The position numbers and the translations under genes are program-made. Positions 1-8,725 of a stretch of 64,000 bases of DNA are shown here, piece after piece. Position 1 is the first letter of the stretch, and each line of letters starts with the position of its first letter. Origin of the DNA: Kangiellaceae bacterium. GTDB lineage: Bacteria > Pseudomonadota > Gammaproteobacteria > Enterobacterales > Kangiellaceae. Below the pieces are notes generated by a model. The model saw only the letters and a program-made list of their open reading frames with translations. It did no database searches and had not been told where the DNA came from. The DNA is taken from assembly GCA_026196875.1 (NCBI GenBank), contig JAPHTP010000115.1, forward strand, positions 28,166 to 92,165, in the 5' to 3' direction.

Positions 1-399
1 GTTGTCTTTATCACCATTCCAACGGTTAATATTTAAAGAAATCCACTCGAGGGCGTTTCGATTTTGTTCGATGATGTCCTTGATTTTAACCTTGGGGCAT
101 AAATCATAATTTAATAGTACAACGGTAAAGTGATTGGTGAGATGTCTAGCTAAAAAACTGTACTGGCGTTTATCGAGTGCGCGGAAATACCCACCGTGTA
201 TAAAAACGAATACCGGTGAGTTTGCATTCTTTGCAGGAAAAATATCGAGTTTTTGACCGGAAGTTTTACCGTACGCAATATCTAAATCACAATTTAGTGT
301 CAATCGAGCCAAGAAGCTCTGGACTTCATTCAAAACAGTTAACCATCTGGCAAAAGGATGGTGCCGTTTTAAGTTAAGTTGGTTGTTGATTTCTGTCAC
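1..399 (-). CDS. Alpha/beta hydrolase, N-terminal part (runs off window)
   Basis: The first 133 codons of a minus-strand gene lie between the window edge and a GTG start at 399. The translation contains Phe-Ile-His-Gly-Gly-Tyr near residue 70, the HGG oxyanion-hole motif of alpha/beta hydrolases of the esterase / kynurenine formamidase-like type. Further on come the conserved hydrophobic strand (VVLLNYDLCP-like) and the start of the helix before the nucleophile elbow. The Ser-Asp-His residues would lie outside the window. The GTG is 3 nt past the LysR stop codon, so the two genes are almost certainly co-transcribed. No strong ribosome site is visible, which suggests translational coupling. 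Substrate unknown. Confidence 0.75.
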   Translation of the reverse strand, partial: MTEINNQLNLKRHHPFARWLTVLNEVQSFLARLTLNCDLDIAYGKTSGQKLDIFPAKNANSPVFVFIHGGYFRALDKRQYSFLARHLTNHFTVVLLNYDLCPKVKIKDIIEQNRNALEWISLNINRWNGDKDN

Positions 400-402
400 A
401 GG

Positions 403-1317
403 TTAAAATCCCATTTCTTGCATTTGTTCTTTTATGGCTTCAATGCACAAGCTAACTATATGCGGACAATGACCCGAGTATGCGTGTAGTGCATACACTT
501 TCACCGGAGGAGAGCTAAAGTCCGGTAGAACATCGATTATTTGATCCGCTACAGGGGAAGATTTAACTACAAATTCAGGTAGCCAGGCTAAACCACATCC
601 CGCTTCCATCAATTTAGTAACTGTTGGCAGCGAATCGGCATTCCTTGAAGCGTGAAAAACTATTTCCTGCGTATTTTTTTTACCTTTCGAATAGAAGCTG
701 TGCTTAATCGTTCGTCCCTGCCACTGGTTGGCTATATAATCACAACTATCACGAAAGCTGGAATCATCAATTAATCTTTGCTGTGTTATCTGGGCTAGTT
801 CTACGTAATTTTGGTGTGCCCACAAAGCCTCTTGGAATTGACCCAGACGTCTTTGTTTGTAGCTACTATCCGGCATCTCTCCAACTCTGATCGCAAGATC
901 AATCCCATCCTCTAATAAGTTTACCCTTGTATCGCTGATAAGCAGACGAGGCTGAATCCTGGGATATTGTTTCAATAGCTGACCAATCGCAGGAGCGAGC
1001 ACTATGCTTGATAAAGCACTAGGCGCGCTGATTGTAATTGACCCCATAGCCAATTGCTGAGAATCTCGCGCATCATTCCAGGCTTGTTCGCTAAATTGAT
1101 TGATTTTCTGACAGTGTCTGAAAAAGTCTCTACCTGCTGGCGTCAACACTTGCGAGCGAGTGGTTCTGTTAAGTAGCGATACTCCCAAAGACGTTTCGAG
1201 GTTTTTCAGTTGTTGGCTTACAACGGATTTTGAGATCCCTAAATAATCTGCAGCTGCACTAATAGAACCGCTCTCTACCACCTGTAAAAACACCATCATA
1301 TACCGAAGATTGTGCAT
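403..1317 (-). CDS. LysR family transcriptional regulator
   Basis: A 304-residue protein with an N-terminal winged helix-turn-helix (about residues 1-60, containing SISAAADYLGISKSVVSQQ-type recognition sequence) and a C-terminal type 2 periplasmic-binding-like effector domain (about 90-295). The length is normal for LysR/CrgA-like regulators. It is divergent from an NTF2-like gene and directly upstream of an alpha/beta hydrolase gene in the same transcript; one or both are its likely targets. The intergenic region holds a short inverted repeat (GTT-N6-AAC at 1350-1361) that could be part of a LysR box, but this is weak. The inducer cannot be predicted from sequence. Confidence 0.9.
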   Translation of the reverse strand: MHNLRYMMVFLQVVESGSISAAADYLGISKSVVSQQLKNLETSLGVSLLNRTTRSQVLTPAGRDFFRHCQKINQFSEQAWNDARDSQQLAMGSITISAPSALSSIVLAPAIGQLLKQYPRIQPRLLISDTRVNLLEDGIDLAIRVGEMPDSSYKQRRLGQFQEALWAHQNYVELAQITQQRLIDDSSFRDSCDYIANQWQGRTIKHSFYSKGKKNTQEIVFHASRNADSLPTVTKLMEAGCGLAWLPEFVVKSSPVADQIIDVLPDFSSPPVKVYALHAYSGHCPHIVSLCIEAIKEQMQEMGF

Positions 1318-1443
1318 AGTTTACTACTCTTTGATTGCTTTATTGTTCTGTTATATCGAACATACTTTGTTATTTTAGTCTATTTATCTGCACAAATCTC
1401 CTGGCATAAACTAGTCAACAGTTAAACCTGAATGGAGAAAGCC

Positions 1444-1821
1444 ATGAATATTGAGCAAAATGAAAAACTAATTAATGCAGTACAGCAAGCGAGTAAACAG
1501 TGGAAAACCGCCTTTAATAGTGGGGATGCCCAGGGCTGCGCCGCTTGTTATGAGTCTGAAGCGACAATGCTTGCCGAGCCATTTGGCTCTTTTCACGGAA
1601 CCAATGAGATACGATCATTTTGGCAGAAACTTATTGATGACGGATTCAGCAATGTTGAATATTTAAATCCCGAAATTCAAGTTATTGATGAGCATTCAGC
1701 CGAATTACGTTCGGGATGGAAAATGAATAATGCTAGCGGCGTTATCCATAAAGAAATTTGGGTTTTGCAACAAGATGGAAGTGCTAAATTGCGTGAAGAC
1801 CATTTTGAAGCTATTGGATAA
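1444..1821 (+). CDS. SnoaL/DUF4440-like (NTF2 fold) protein
   Basis: A small soluble protein of 125 residues with the NTF2-like cone-fold pattern: an N-terminal helix, then a WKTAFNSGDAQGCAACYESEATML stretch typical of SnoaL/DUF4440 proteins, a helix with FWQKLIDDGF, and three C-terminal strands ending in the ELRSGWKM / HKEIWVLQQDG hairpin. Such proteins are small-molecule isomerases, hydrolases or binding modules; no catalytic assignment is possible. An in-frame ATG exists at 1432, but the ATG at 1444 is preceded by GGAG at 1434-1437 with good spacing, so 1444 is chosen. It is divergent from the LysR gene and is probably regulated by it. Confidence 0.8.
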   Translation: MNIEQNEKLINAVQQASKQWKTAFNSGDAQGCAACYESEATMLAEPFGSFHGTNEIRSFWQKLIDDGFSNVEYLNPEIQVIDEHSAELRSGWKMNNASGVIHKEIWVLQQDGSAKLREDHFEAIG

Positions 1822-1830
1822 GGAAAATAG

Positions 1831-1867
1831 AACTAAAATCTCGATATATTTCGAGGTTTTAGTTTTT
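1831..1867. terminator. Bidirectional intrinsic terminator
   Basis: AACTAAAATCTCGA pairs with TCGAGGTTTTAGTT (one G-T pair), with A-rich and T-rich flanks on the two sides. It lies between the convergent NTF2-like and Lon-like genes and can serve both. Confidence 0.85.
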
Positions 1868-1884
1868 AAACAATTTTCGCATAC

Positions 1885-4290
1885 TTAATGCCGAAAACGA
1901 TTTTGTGTAGTAATACTCGCAAATTCCATTAACTTACTAACGATTTTAAAGCCTAAGGTTTTTTGAGGGTATTCTCCGGAAACATTTGGGCTACCCATTT
2001 TCATCCCACTGATTATTTCTATGGCTTGGTCAACTTTATCTACCGCGTAAATATGAAATTGTTTTTGCTTAACGGCTTGGATAACTTCTTCCGAGAGCAT
2101 CAAGTTGATTTGGTTGCTGGTTGGAACAATCACCCCTTGTTCACCAGTTAATCCTCTAGCTGCGCATAAACTGAAAAAGCCTTCTATTTTCTCGTTTACT
2201 CCTCCAATTTTCTGTACTTCCCCCAATTGACTAACAGCACCGGTCATAGCGATTTGTTGATTGAGTGGTACGTCAACTAAAGCCGATAGAAGAGCGCAGA
2301 GTTCTGCTAAAGAAGCACTATCACCATCGATATATCCATAAGATTGCTCTACTGCAATATGGGCTGAGATCGCAAGTGGAATTTTTTTGGCGAAGCGCCC
2401 GCTTAAAAAGCCAGCTAATAATAATACCCCCTTAGAGTGGACCGACTGTCCTAATTCAACTTCTCTTTCTATATCTACTACACCTCTTGTACCCGGATGA
2501 ACTGAAGCGGTAATTCTTATCGGACAACCAAATCGAGTTTCACCCACTTGAATGATTGATAATCCATTGACCTGGCCGCAAGCAAAACCTTCAGTTTTGA
2601 TGCAAGTATTACCTTCGAGAAAATCCTCCAATGTTTGATCACTTAGTCGTGCATTTCTGCGCTTCTTTGTTTCGAGTGCTTTTGTTATATGGCTATTGGT
2701 TATTTGCTTGCTTTGTCCTTTGATACACCAAAAGTTAGCTTCGGTTACTACTTCCATAATGAGATCAATATTGGCAGAAATTTTCTGTTGATGCTCAGCT
2801 AGACGACAAGCATATTCTGCGAGTCGCCCCACGGCTCTTGATGATAGTGGATTAAAGTTTAATTGCTGACATTTGTGATGCATTAGCTGAGTAAATTGTT
2901 TCAGATTTTCTTCTGAAGCATTAAGTTCATTATCAAAGTCGACGAGAACTTGAAAAAGTTCATCAAAATCCGGATCCATCTCAGACATCGCATAATAAAC
3001 CTGGCGTGGTCCAAGCAAAATAATTTTGACATTTATGGGGATGCTTTCAGGTTTAATACTCGATGGTAATCCCAGCACATTATCAAGTGTTGATTGTTCA
3101 ATAGTAATTGATGATTGGCGCAACATTCGTTTCAATGCATCCCAAGTTTGTTGGTTTTGCAAAACTTTTTCCATATCTGCGATCAGATATCCTCCATTGG
3201 CTCTGTGCAAAGAGCCTGGGACAATCTGCTGGAAGTCAGAATTGAAGCTTCCATGGTCCGGCAAATGATTTATCTGGCCAAATAAATTCGCATAGGTTGG
3301 ATTCGGTTCTACAATTATTGGTGCGCCGGAACGTCCACCTGAACGTACAAATAAATTTGGTAAATAGCGATTTTCTAGAATCTTTCTTCGGCTAGGTAAG
3401 GTCTCGGCTGCGTTGCTTTCTTTTTCGTCGCCGGCTAATAATTCTTTGATGACTTTTGGAATATCTCGATTCATTTGTGCTAAGTACAAAAGCATGCCGG
3501 CATGGCCTTGATAGGCTTGTTGTAATTCATCAAATAACGGTTTTAGTGATTGAGTAATTGTTTGATCAAACAATTGTCGAATTTGATCTTTCTGAGCTCT
3601 TTGCCATTTGGGAAGTTCAAGTAAAGCGTCGTTTAATTGATCTTCAAAGTTATTCACATTTTGATGAAATTTTTCTCGCTCTTCACCTTTTAATTGCGCG
3701 AACTCCGATTCATCTGCTATTTCTCCGTCAATGATCGGACTAAAAGTTATTGTGCCATCTTCTCGGTAAACTGCGATGCTTTGCTTGGCCGCTTGCTCTT
3801 CAATATTACCAACAGCATTGTCGTAGATCTCTTCAAATTTTCGGCTAATTGCGGTCTTCTTTTGCAAAAAGGATGGGTGTTCAAAAATGGCTGGGAAAGT
3901 AGCCAATAGTGCTTCGATAAATTCATCGAGATCATCTCTGAATTTAGTTCCTTCTCCTGGAGGCAATCGAATACTATGAGGTTCCCTTGGGTCATCAAAG
4001 TTATTAACGTACAGCCAATCGGATGGAGAGTTCGCGCGAGTTGCAATGGGTTCCAGATAATCCAATACATACTCCAACCTCCCGATGCCGTTTTCTCCCG
4101 CAACGTAGAGGTTATACCCAGGGTGCTGGACACCAATGCCAAACTCCAGTGCTTCAGTTGCCCTTAATTGCGGTAAAGTCTCGTATTTTTGTTGAGACTG
4201 AGCATTTTCGGTGGCAAGTAACCTTGATGATTTAATCTGCCGAGTTAGCAGAGTAGAGGCCAGTCGCATTGATTTTGGACTTTTTGCCAT
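1885..4290 (-). CDS. Lon-related ATP-dependent protease (LonB/YcbZ type, S16)
   Basis: An 801-residue protein of the COG1067 Lon-related family, longer than E. coli YcbZ. The N-terminal AAA-like region carries GENGIGR at 65-71 where a Walker A would sit, with Arg at the usual Lys position. A long helical insertion (about 150-300) precedes the second half of the ATPase region (HRANGGYLI near 365). The C-terminal Lon protease domain (about 565-770) has the catalytic Ser658 in DGDSASLAE and Lys701 in GGVNEKIEG, 43 residues apart as in classical Lon. No membrane segment is seen, so it is likely cytoplasmic and degrades damaged proteins. It starts at ATG 4290 without a strong ribosome site. It sits downstream of yebE-like and htpX genes, a protein-quality-control neighbourhood. 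Confidence 0.9.
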   Translation of the reverse strand: MAKSPKSMRLASTLLTRQIKSSRLLATENAQSQQKYETLPQLRATEALEFGIGVQHPGYNLYVAGENGIGRLEYVLDYLEPIATRANSPSDWLYVNNFDDPREPHSIRLPPGEGTKFRDDLDEFIEALLATFPAIFEHPSFLQKKTAISRKFEEIYDNAVGNIEEQAAKQSIAVYREDGTITFSPIIDGEIADESEFAQLKGEEREKFHQNVNNFEDQLNDALLELPKWQRAQKDQIRQLFDQTITQSLKPLFDELQQAYQGHAGMLLYLAQMNRDIPKVIKELLAGDEKESNAAETLPSRRKILENRYLPNLFVRSGGRSGAPIIVEPNPTYANLFGQINHLPDHGSFNSDFQQIVPGSLHRANGGYLIADMEKVLQNQQTWDALKRMLRQSSITIEQSTLDNVLGLPSSIKPESIPINVKIILLGPRQVYYAMSEMDPDFDELFQVLVDFDNELNASEENLKQFTQLMHHKCQQLNFNPLSSRAVGRLAEYACRLAEHQQKISANIDLIMEVVTEANFWCIKGQSKQITNSHITKALETKKRRNARLSDQTLEDFLEGNTCIKTEGFACGQVNGLSIIQVGETRFGCPIRITASVHPGTRGVVDIEREVELGQSVHSKGVLLLAGFLSGRFAKKIPLAISAHIAVEQSYGYIDGDSASLAELCALLSALVDVPLNQQIAMTGAVSQLGEVQKIGGVNEKIEGFFSLCAARGLTGEQGVIVPTSNQINLMLSEEVIQAVKQKQFHIYAVDKVDQAIEIISGMKMGSPNVSGEYPQKTLGFKIVSKLMEFASITTQNRFRH

Positions 4291-4438
4291 AAGCGATCGC
4301 TTAAAGTCAGTTTAATTGTCTTGCTTTAAGTGTAGTCGGAACCTAACAAAATCCCACTTTGAAGTTTAGATAGATTTTATTAAGAGTTTAGGTAAAAGCA
4401 GAGATTCGGTTGATTATGGTGGTTTATAAGACCATATT

Positions 4439-4497
4439 AGTTGAAACTTTGGGGACGAGCTGCCCCTTATGCTATAAGAGGCAGCCTGAGTTGAAAC
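4439..4497. repeat. Hairpin flanked by 9-bp direct repeats
   Basis: GCTGCC-C-CTTAT and ATAAG-A-GGCAGC (4459-4485) form an 11-bp stem with one mismatch and a three-base loop. AGTTGAAAC occurs at 4439-4447 and again at 4489-4497, exactly 50 bp apart, bracketing the hairpin. It lies just after the stop of the yebE-like gene, so it may act as a terminator or mRNA-end structure, although no T-run follows on the minus strand. Confidence 0.5.
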
Positions 4498-4500
4498 CCG

Positions 4501-5169
4501 CTAAGAGTTAGCTATCTGCTGATGTACAGCATTTACTAATGGAGGTGGTAATTGCAAGCCATTTGCGAGACGCTGAAGGTAGTCCCGGCCCTGCGGTAAG
4601 TCTTCATCAATAGCCAATAAAGAGGCTGTATATACTTCCATGGCCAGTTCGGGCGTATTTGACTGACGGATCACTGTATCTAAACTCATTGGGTTGCTGA
4701 TTTCGCTAAATACTAAGTTTTTGTCTTCACCAGACAATCCTAAATCATCTGCTTTACTTAGAATATTCTGATATTCACTTGAATCGATGTGACCATCTGA
4801 CATGGCCGCTGCGACCATGCATTTAAGAACAAAAATGGATTGGCTTTGATCTGAGTTAGTGTCGTCCAAATTATGAAAAGCTTGCGCGCCTAGGTTATTC
4901 CAGTTTTGGCCAGGTTTTGCATTTGAAGTTGAGGGTGAGGTCGCGGTTGAAGTTGAGGGGTTCTGTTTAGAACCTGAATACTGTTGATAAGCCTTCCAAG
5001 CCATCACCCCAACAGCAGCAAGACCTCCGGCCTTTACCAGTTTGGCCGCATTTTTGCGTCCTTTTTTACTGGTTAATGTACCGGACACTGCACCACCGGC
5101 AAGACCACCTAAAAATCCTTTGGCGGAACTATTGGATGAAAGATTGTTTAATATTTTATTTAAGTCCAC
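4501..5169 (-). CDS. yebE: DUF533 / TerB-like inner membrane protein (YebE family)
   Basis: A 222-residue protein of the DUF533 family, close in length to E. coli YebE (219). A Gly/Ala-rich N-terminal half (GGLAGGAVSG, then GGLAAVGVMAWKAYQ near 48-62) gives one possible membrane segment. A Ser/Thr/Pro linker (about 66-90) follows, and a C-terminal helical TerB-like domain (about 105-215, with MVAAAMSDGHID containing acidic residues) completes it. The function of the family is unknown; E. coli yebE belongs to envelope-stress regulons. It is 29 nt downstream of htpX on the same strand, probably in one transcript, which fits a membrane stress role. Confidence 0.85.
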   Translation of the reverse strand: MDLNKILNNLSSNSSAKGFLGGLAGGAVSGTLTSKKGRKNAAKLVKAGGLAAVGVMAWKAYQQYSGSKQNPSTSTATSPSTSNAKPGQNWNNLGAQAFHNLDDTNSDQSQSIFVLKCMVAAAMSDGHIDSSEYQNILSKADDLGLSGEDKNLVFSEISNPMSLDTVIRQSNTPELAMEVYTASLLAIDEDLPQGRDYLQRLANGLQLPPPLVNAVHQQIANS

Positions 5170-5198
5170 TTTGTCATTCTCCTGACTATTTCAACTGT

Positions 5199-6065
5199 TT
5201 ATTTTCTCAAAGCTGCTATGCGTTTATCTAAAGGCGGATGGCTCATAAATAATTCCGCCATTGAACGTTTACCGGAAATACCAAATGCTGTAAGGGTTCC
5301 GTCAAGCTCACTCTCCCGGTTGCCTTTTAGCCTTTCTAGCGCAGCAATCATTGCGCTATTTCCTTCAAGCTTGGCCGCTCCTTCATCTGCTCTGAATTCT
5401 CTTCGGCGAGAAAACCACATGACAATGATGCTTGCTAGAATACCAAATACGATTTCTAGCACAATGACCACTCCAAAGTAAGCAAATCCGCCAAGCCCGC
5501 CACTTTGGTTGTTGCCGCGTAAAGCATTATTGATGATTCCCGCAACTACTCGCGCGAGAAAAATAACAAAGGTATTCACCACGCCTTGAATTAAGGTCAA
5601 AGTGACCATGTCTCCGTTGGCGATATGCGACATTTCATGCGCAAGTACGGCTTCAACTTCATTTCTATCCATTTGCTGCAACAAGCCGGTACTAACTGCA
5701 ATAAGAGAATTGTTCTTGCTAGCCCCCGTCGCAAATGCATTCATTTCGGGGGATTGGTAAACCGCGACTTCCGGTATTCCAACGCCGACTGTTTGAGCGT
5801 GTCGGGCGACAGTCTCCACCAGCCATCTTTCTGTAGCATTTGCCGGTTGGGCAATAACTTGGGCACCGACGGAGCGCTTAGCGATAGTCTTTGATAGCAA
5901 TAGGGATATAAAAGCACCGCCAAACCCAAAAACTGCGGCGAATAACAGCAACCCGCCGTAGCTACCTTGCTGAATACCAAAAGCCGGTCCCAAGATACTA
6001 AGAACAATACTTAAAACAATGATTACAGCGATGTTAGTTCCAACAAATAGTAAGACTCTTTTCAT
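5199..6065 (-). CDS. htpX: Protease HtpX, membrane zinc metallopeptidase (M48)
   Basis: A 288-residue protein matching E. coli HtpX in length and plan. Two N-terminal transmembrane helices (about 5-26 and 36-57) precede the peptidase domain with HEMSH at residues 143-147 as the zinc site; the third ligand is expected in the [10 protein letters not shown] helix. Two more hydrophobic segments (about 155-180 and 193-215) lie within the catalytic half. HtpX degrades misfolded inner-membrane proteins together with FtsH. A heat-shock-like promoter lies upstream. It is followed at 29 nt by a yebE-like gene on the same strand. Confidence 0.95.
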   Translation of the reverse strand: MKRVLLFVGTNIAVIIVLSIVLSILGPAFGIQQGSYGGLLLFAAVFGFGGAFISLLLSKTIAKRSVGAQVIAQPANATERWLVETVARHAQTVGVGIPEVAVYQSPEMNAFATGASKNNSLIAVSTGLLQQMDRNEVEAVLAHEMSHIANGDMVTLTLIQGVVNTFVIFLARVVAGIINNALRGNNQSGGLGGFAYFGVVIVLEIVFGILASIIVMWFSRRREFRADEGAAKLEGNSAMIAALERLKGNRESELDGTLTAFGISGKRSMAELFMSHPPLDKRIAALRK

Positions 6066-6100
6066 ATTACGATTCTTTCAATTGCAAGACATAGATAAGG

Positions 6101-6136
6101 TTTATATGGTTGGCTCTAACGTCTAATTCAAGTTTA
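6101..6136 (-). promoter_or_regulatory. Candidate sigma32 (heat-shock) promoter for htpX
   Basis: Read on the minus strand, CTTGAA is followed after a 13-15 nt spacer by AACCATAT, resembling the sigma32 consensus CTTGAAA / CCCCATNT. It lies 40-70 nt upstream of the htpX start. E. coli htpX is a known heat-shock gene. Coordinates are good to about 2 nt. Confidence 0.45.
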
Positions 6137-6249
6137 TCTTCCGTCTGATATGTAACAAATCCTTTCCTAAATTGATTGGAGTTAGGCTGCATAAAGGGTA
6201 AAAAACACTCAATCAGAATCTCGCTTCGGTATTTGTAACGCGCTCAAAA

Positions 6250-6265
6250 TGTGAGCTGGTTCACA
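6250..6265. promoter_or_regulatory. CRP/Vfr-type binding site
   Basis: TGTGA-GCTGGT-TCACA is an exact match to the core TGTGA-N6-TCACA, with AAA and TAT flanks also consistent with the 22-bp consensus. It lies about 300 bp before the lipase-like gene and 185 bp before htpX. Which promoter it controls is unclear; a TATAAA follows 15 bp later on the plus strand. Confidence 0.6.
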
Positions 6266-6561
6266 TATAGCTTTGAGGTATAAAGTGATCGGTGGACAGA
6301 CCACGGACCTCGCTCCACTATCTTCTGACCTGAAATGATTTTGATGATCGCTTCAGAAACTCGTGCTATTCGAGCTCTTAGGTAGTTATTCCTGAATTCC
6401 AGTCTGCAGGGAATAACAGAGTACTCGCTACGAATTTCTATCTAAAAAATTTTTCAGCGTTTTTTACTGAGATAAGAACGGGAAGGCTCATCACGTAGAA
6501 TTCTGTGGGGCAGAAATTGTGAGTTTTCCTTAAATAACTAACGAGTAAGGAAGGCTATAAA

Positions 6562-8682
6562 ATGAACCAACTCAAAACCGATAGATGCTCGGTGCTACTA
6601 GGTGCGCTGAGCTTAATTATTTCTTCGACCTGCGCTAATGCCGCGCAATCCAAAGATAACTCCATTTTTACGAAACATACGATGGTTGCGCCACAAGATA
6701 TGGCGGAACAGCATTTACAATCTCCTGATAAAACAGGAGTGCTAAGTCACTCGACCATGTTGCCTGTCACTTTAACTGGGTCATTATCTGCCAATAAAGG
6801 CAGTTTGAATTCAAGAGCGGATACAAAACAAGACTCGCTAGGTTTTAGTACGAGAGTTTTATTCGATGGAGCCGCAGACAGCCCAATGCTTCTGATTGGT
6901 CCTGAGTCGGATAAATGGCAATTACAAGTGTTAGACGGCAACCATCAGAATATTTCTATCAATTCTCCTAAAGACAGCAATAATGTCTCAACCGGGTTAG
7001 TGAATATCGGAGGTCAAGAGTTTACTGGAAAGCAATTTATCGTGAATTCACCGAGCGTTGGTGAATGGACCGTCAAGATTAAAGGCGGTTTGTCTGAGCA
7101 GAAAAATAGCTTAAAGTCCAAAGGCGCTCCTGATGCTTACCTAATGTTTAAGGGCGATCCAAATTACAAACTCTACAGCTACCGAGATAACAATTTTTCG
7201 ACTCAGAATAGCCAAATTAATATCGTGGCTTATATGATTGATTCGAAAAATTTAATAGGTAAACGTTCTCTAGCAACTAACCAACGGCCACTTAATTCAA
7301 ATCTAAATAAACTTGTCGTTGGCGTGACTTCTCCAAGTGGAAAGCAGACTAAACTTAAGTTAAATGACCGCGGATTACATGGCGATAAGTTAGCAGGCGA
7401 TGGTAAGTTTTCAGTATCTTTACCTTCAGATGAAATTGGAGTTTATTCTTCTCGGTTATACGTAGAAGGTACACGGCCTGACGGGATCCGTTTCTCCCGA
7501 TCGGTGAATGACCTATATGTGGTAGAGGCTATTTCCCACCAAGTGATCGGCAAAAAAGGGTTGATAGTTGCTGGCGAAAATTATGTAACTGATGTTCAGA
7601 TCCCTGTTCAGCAGAATACTAGCGAAAAGCGAGTGTTTGTTAGTGGGGAGGTGTATGGTACCGACGCAAACGGAAAGCTTCAGCCAGCAGCCTGGGTTGG
7701 TGGCATTGCATCTACTCAATCGAGTTTAAATCTTAACTCAGATTACCTTTCCTTGAGTTTTGACTCTCGTTGGTTATCGCGCAAAAAGCTATCTGCGCCG
7801 ATAGGTATTAGAAATCTTCGCTTGCAAAGTGCTGATACCAATGTACCCCTATTACAGATTGATTCTCTCAGTCTAATCGCTGACACGAAAACTCTGCGTC
7901 TACTTAATTCTGTGCAACAAAGTAGATTCATAAAAGCAGCAGCTAGCGATTCTCGGGAAGATATATCGAAAGATATGCTTACTGGCAAAGCTCCCTTGGC
8001 AAGTTTAAGCTCCATTAAAGCGACATCCAATCCGAAACTCTTACTTGTTCATGGTTATTGTTCAGGCGGTGCCTGGAACCCCGGTGAGTTTAGTAATTCG
8101 GTGGAGTTTAAAGACTACAAACAAAATCGTAGTCATGATGAGTTTGCCAATCTGATTTTGAGTTTTGGTTCGCCTTATACTTCATATGGCATTGTTGGTC
8201 ATAGCCAAGGCGGTGCAGCGGCATTGCATTTGTACAGCCGCTACTGGAGCGGTTTAGACTATGCAACCGGTGGGCGACTTATTCAATCGGTTGGCACTCC
8301 CTATCAGGGCACAGCTTTAGCGGGGAATTTAGCGGCAATAGGTGACGTGTTCGGCGTCGGTTGCGGTACCAATACCGATTTAACTTATAGTGGCGCTGCT
8401 AACTGGCTATCAACTATTCCTAGCTGGGCTAGAGCTGAAGTAGACTACTATACAACATCCTTTAAAACTCGTTGGTGGGCTTACGACTATTGCCACTTAG
8501 GTACGGATTTGTTCCTCGACGATCCTGAAGATGGTACTACCGAAAAATGGGCAGGACAGCTATCAGGTGCGAGTAATATGGGTCACAAAAAAGGGTGGTG
8601 TCATACTACCGGGATGCGCGATACAGCGCAGTACAAAGATACTAGTCGAAATGCTTCGATGAATTCACGGGCCGCAAGATAA
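6562..8682 (+). CDS. Secreted lipase/esterase-like alpha/beta hydrolase with N-terminal beta domains
   Basis: A 706-residue protein. A signal peptide (about 1-28, cleavage near CANA-AQS) targets it outside the cytoplasm. Residues 70-190 resemble the choice-of-anchor X type beta domain, followed by one or two Ig-like segments (about 205-440; LNDRGLHGDKLAGDGKFSVSLP is a typical calcium/Asp-rich strand turn). The C-terminal third is an alpha/beta hydrolase: LLLVHGYCSGGAW near 494 for the oxyanion hole and GHSQGGAA near 546 for the nucleophile elbow with Ser. This looks like a triacylglycerol lipase fold, but the substrate is not known. A good ribosome site (AAGGAAGG) precedes the ATG. It is a single gene ending in a terminator facing yaaA. 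Confidence 0.8.
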   Translation: MNQLKTDRCSVLLGALSLIISSTCANAAQSKDNSIFTKHTMVAPQDMAEQHLQSPDKTGVLSHSTMLPVTLTGSLSANKGSLNSRADTKQDSLGFSTRVLFDGAADSPMLLIGPESDKWQLQVLDGNHQNISINSPKDSNNVSTGLVNIGGQEFTGKQFIVNSPSVGEWTVKIKGGLSEQKNSLKSKGAPDAYLMFKGDPNYKLYSYRDNNFSTQNSQINIVAYMIDSKNLIGKRSLATNQRPLNSNLNKLVVGVTSPSGKQTKLKLNDRGLHGDKLAGDGKFSVSLPSDEIGVYSSRLYVEGTRPDGIRFSRSVNDLYVVEAISHQVIGKKGLIVAGENYVTDVQIPVQQNTSEKRVFVSGEVYGTDANGKLQPAAWVGGIASTQSSLNLNSDYLSLSFDSRWLSRKKLSAPIGIRNLRLQSADTNVPLLQIDSLSLIADTKTLRLLNSVQQSRFIKAAASDSREDISKDMLTGKAPLASLSSIKATSNPKLLLVHGYCSGGAWNPGEFSNSVEFKDYKQNRSHDEFANLILSFGSPYTSYGIVGHSQGGAAALHLYSRYWSGLDYATGGRLIQSVGTPYQGTALAGNLAAIGDVFGVGCGTNTDLTYSGAANWLSTIPSWARAEVDYYTTSFKTRWWAYDYCHLGTDLFLDDPEDGTTEKWAGQLSGASNMGHKKGWCHTTGMRDTAQYKDTSRNASMNSRAAR

Positions 8683-8691
8683 AGAGTGTTT

Positions 8692-8716
8692 CCGCCCTCT
8701 CCGTTTGAGGGGGCGG
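8692..8716. terminator. Terminator hairpin between convergent genes
   Basis: CCGCCCTC pairs with GAGGGGGCGG with a two-base bulge, giving a GC-rich stem in the 43-bp gap between the lipase-like gene and yaaA. T-rich sequence follows on the plus side. Confidence 0.65.
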
Positions 8717-8725
8717 TTAGTGTGT

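Larger units (their letters stand above)
6066..6561. other. 496-bp divergent intergenic region, htpX / lipase-like gene
   Basis: No ORF or RNA gene is recognised here. It contains the sigma32-like promoter next to htpX, a near-perfect CRP-type site at 6250-6265, and a hairpin at 6385-6417 (GTTATTCC-TG pairing with GCAGGGAATAAC). The ribosome site AAGGAAGG lies just before the start at 6562. The long 5' region suggests regulated expression of the plus-strand gene. Confidence 0.6.

Noticed and set aside
3747..4142. Minus-strand 131-codon ORF inside the Lon-like gene
   Set aside because: It overlaps the conserved Lon-like coding sequence in another frame and has no recognisable domain; treated as a shadow.
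4291..4300. GCGATCGC palindrome before the Lon-like start
   Set aside because: Resembles the cyanobacterial HIP1 octamer, but a single copy in this background is expected by chance.
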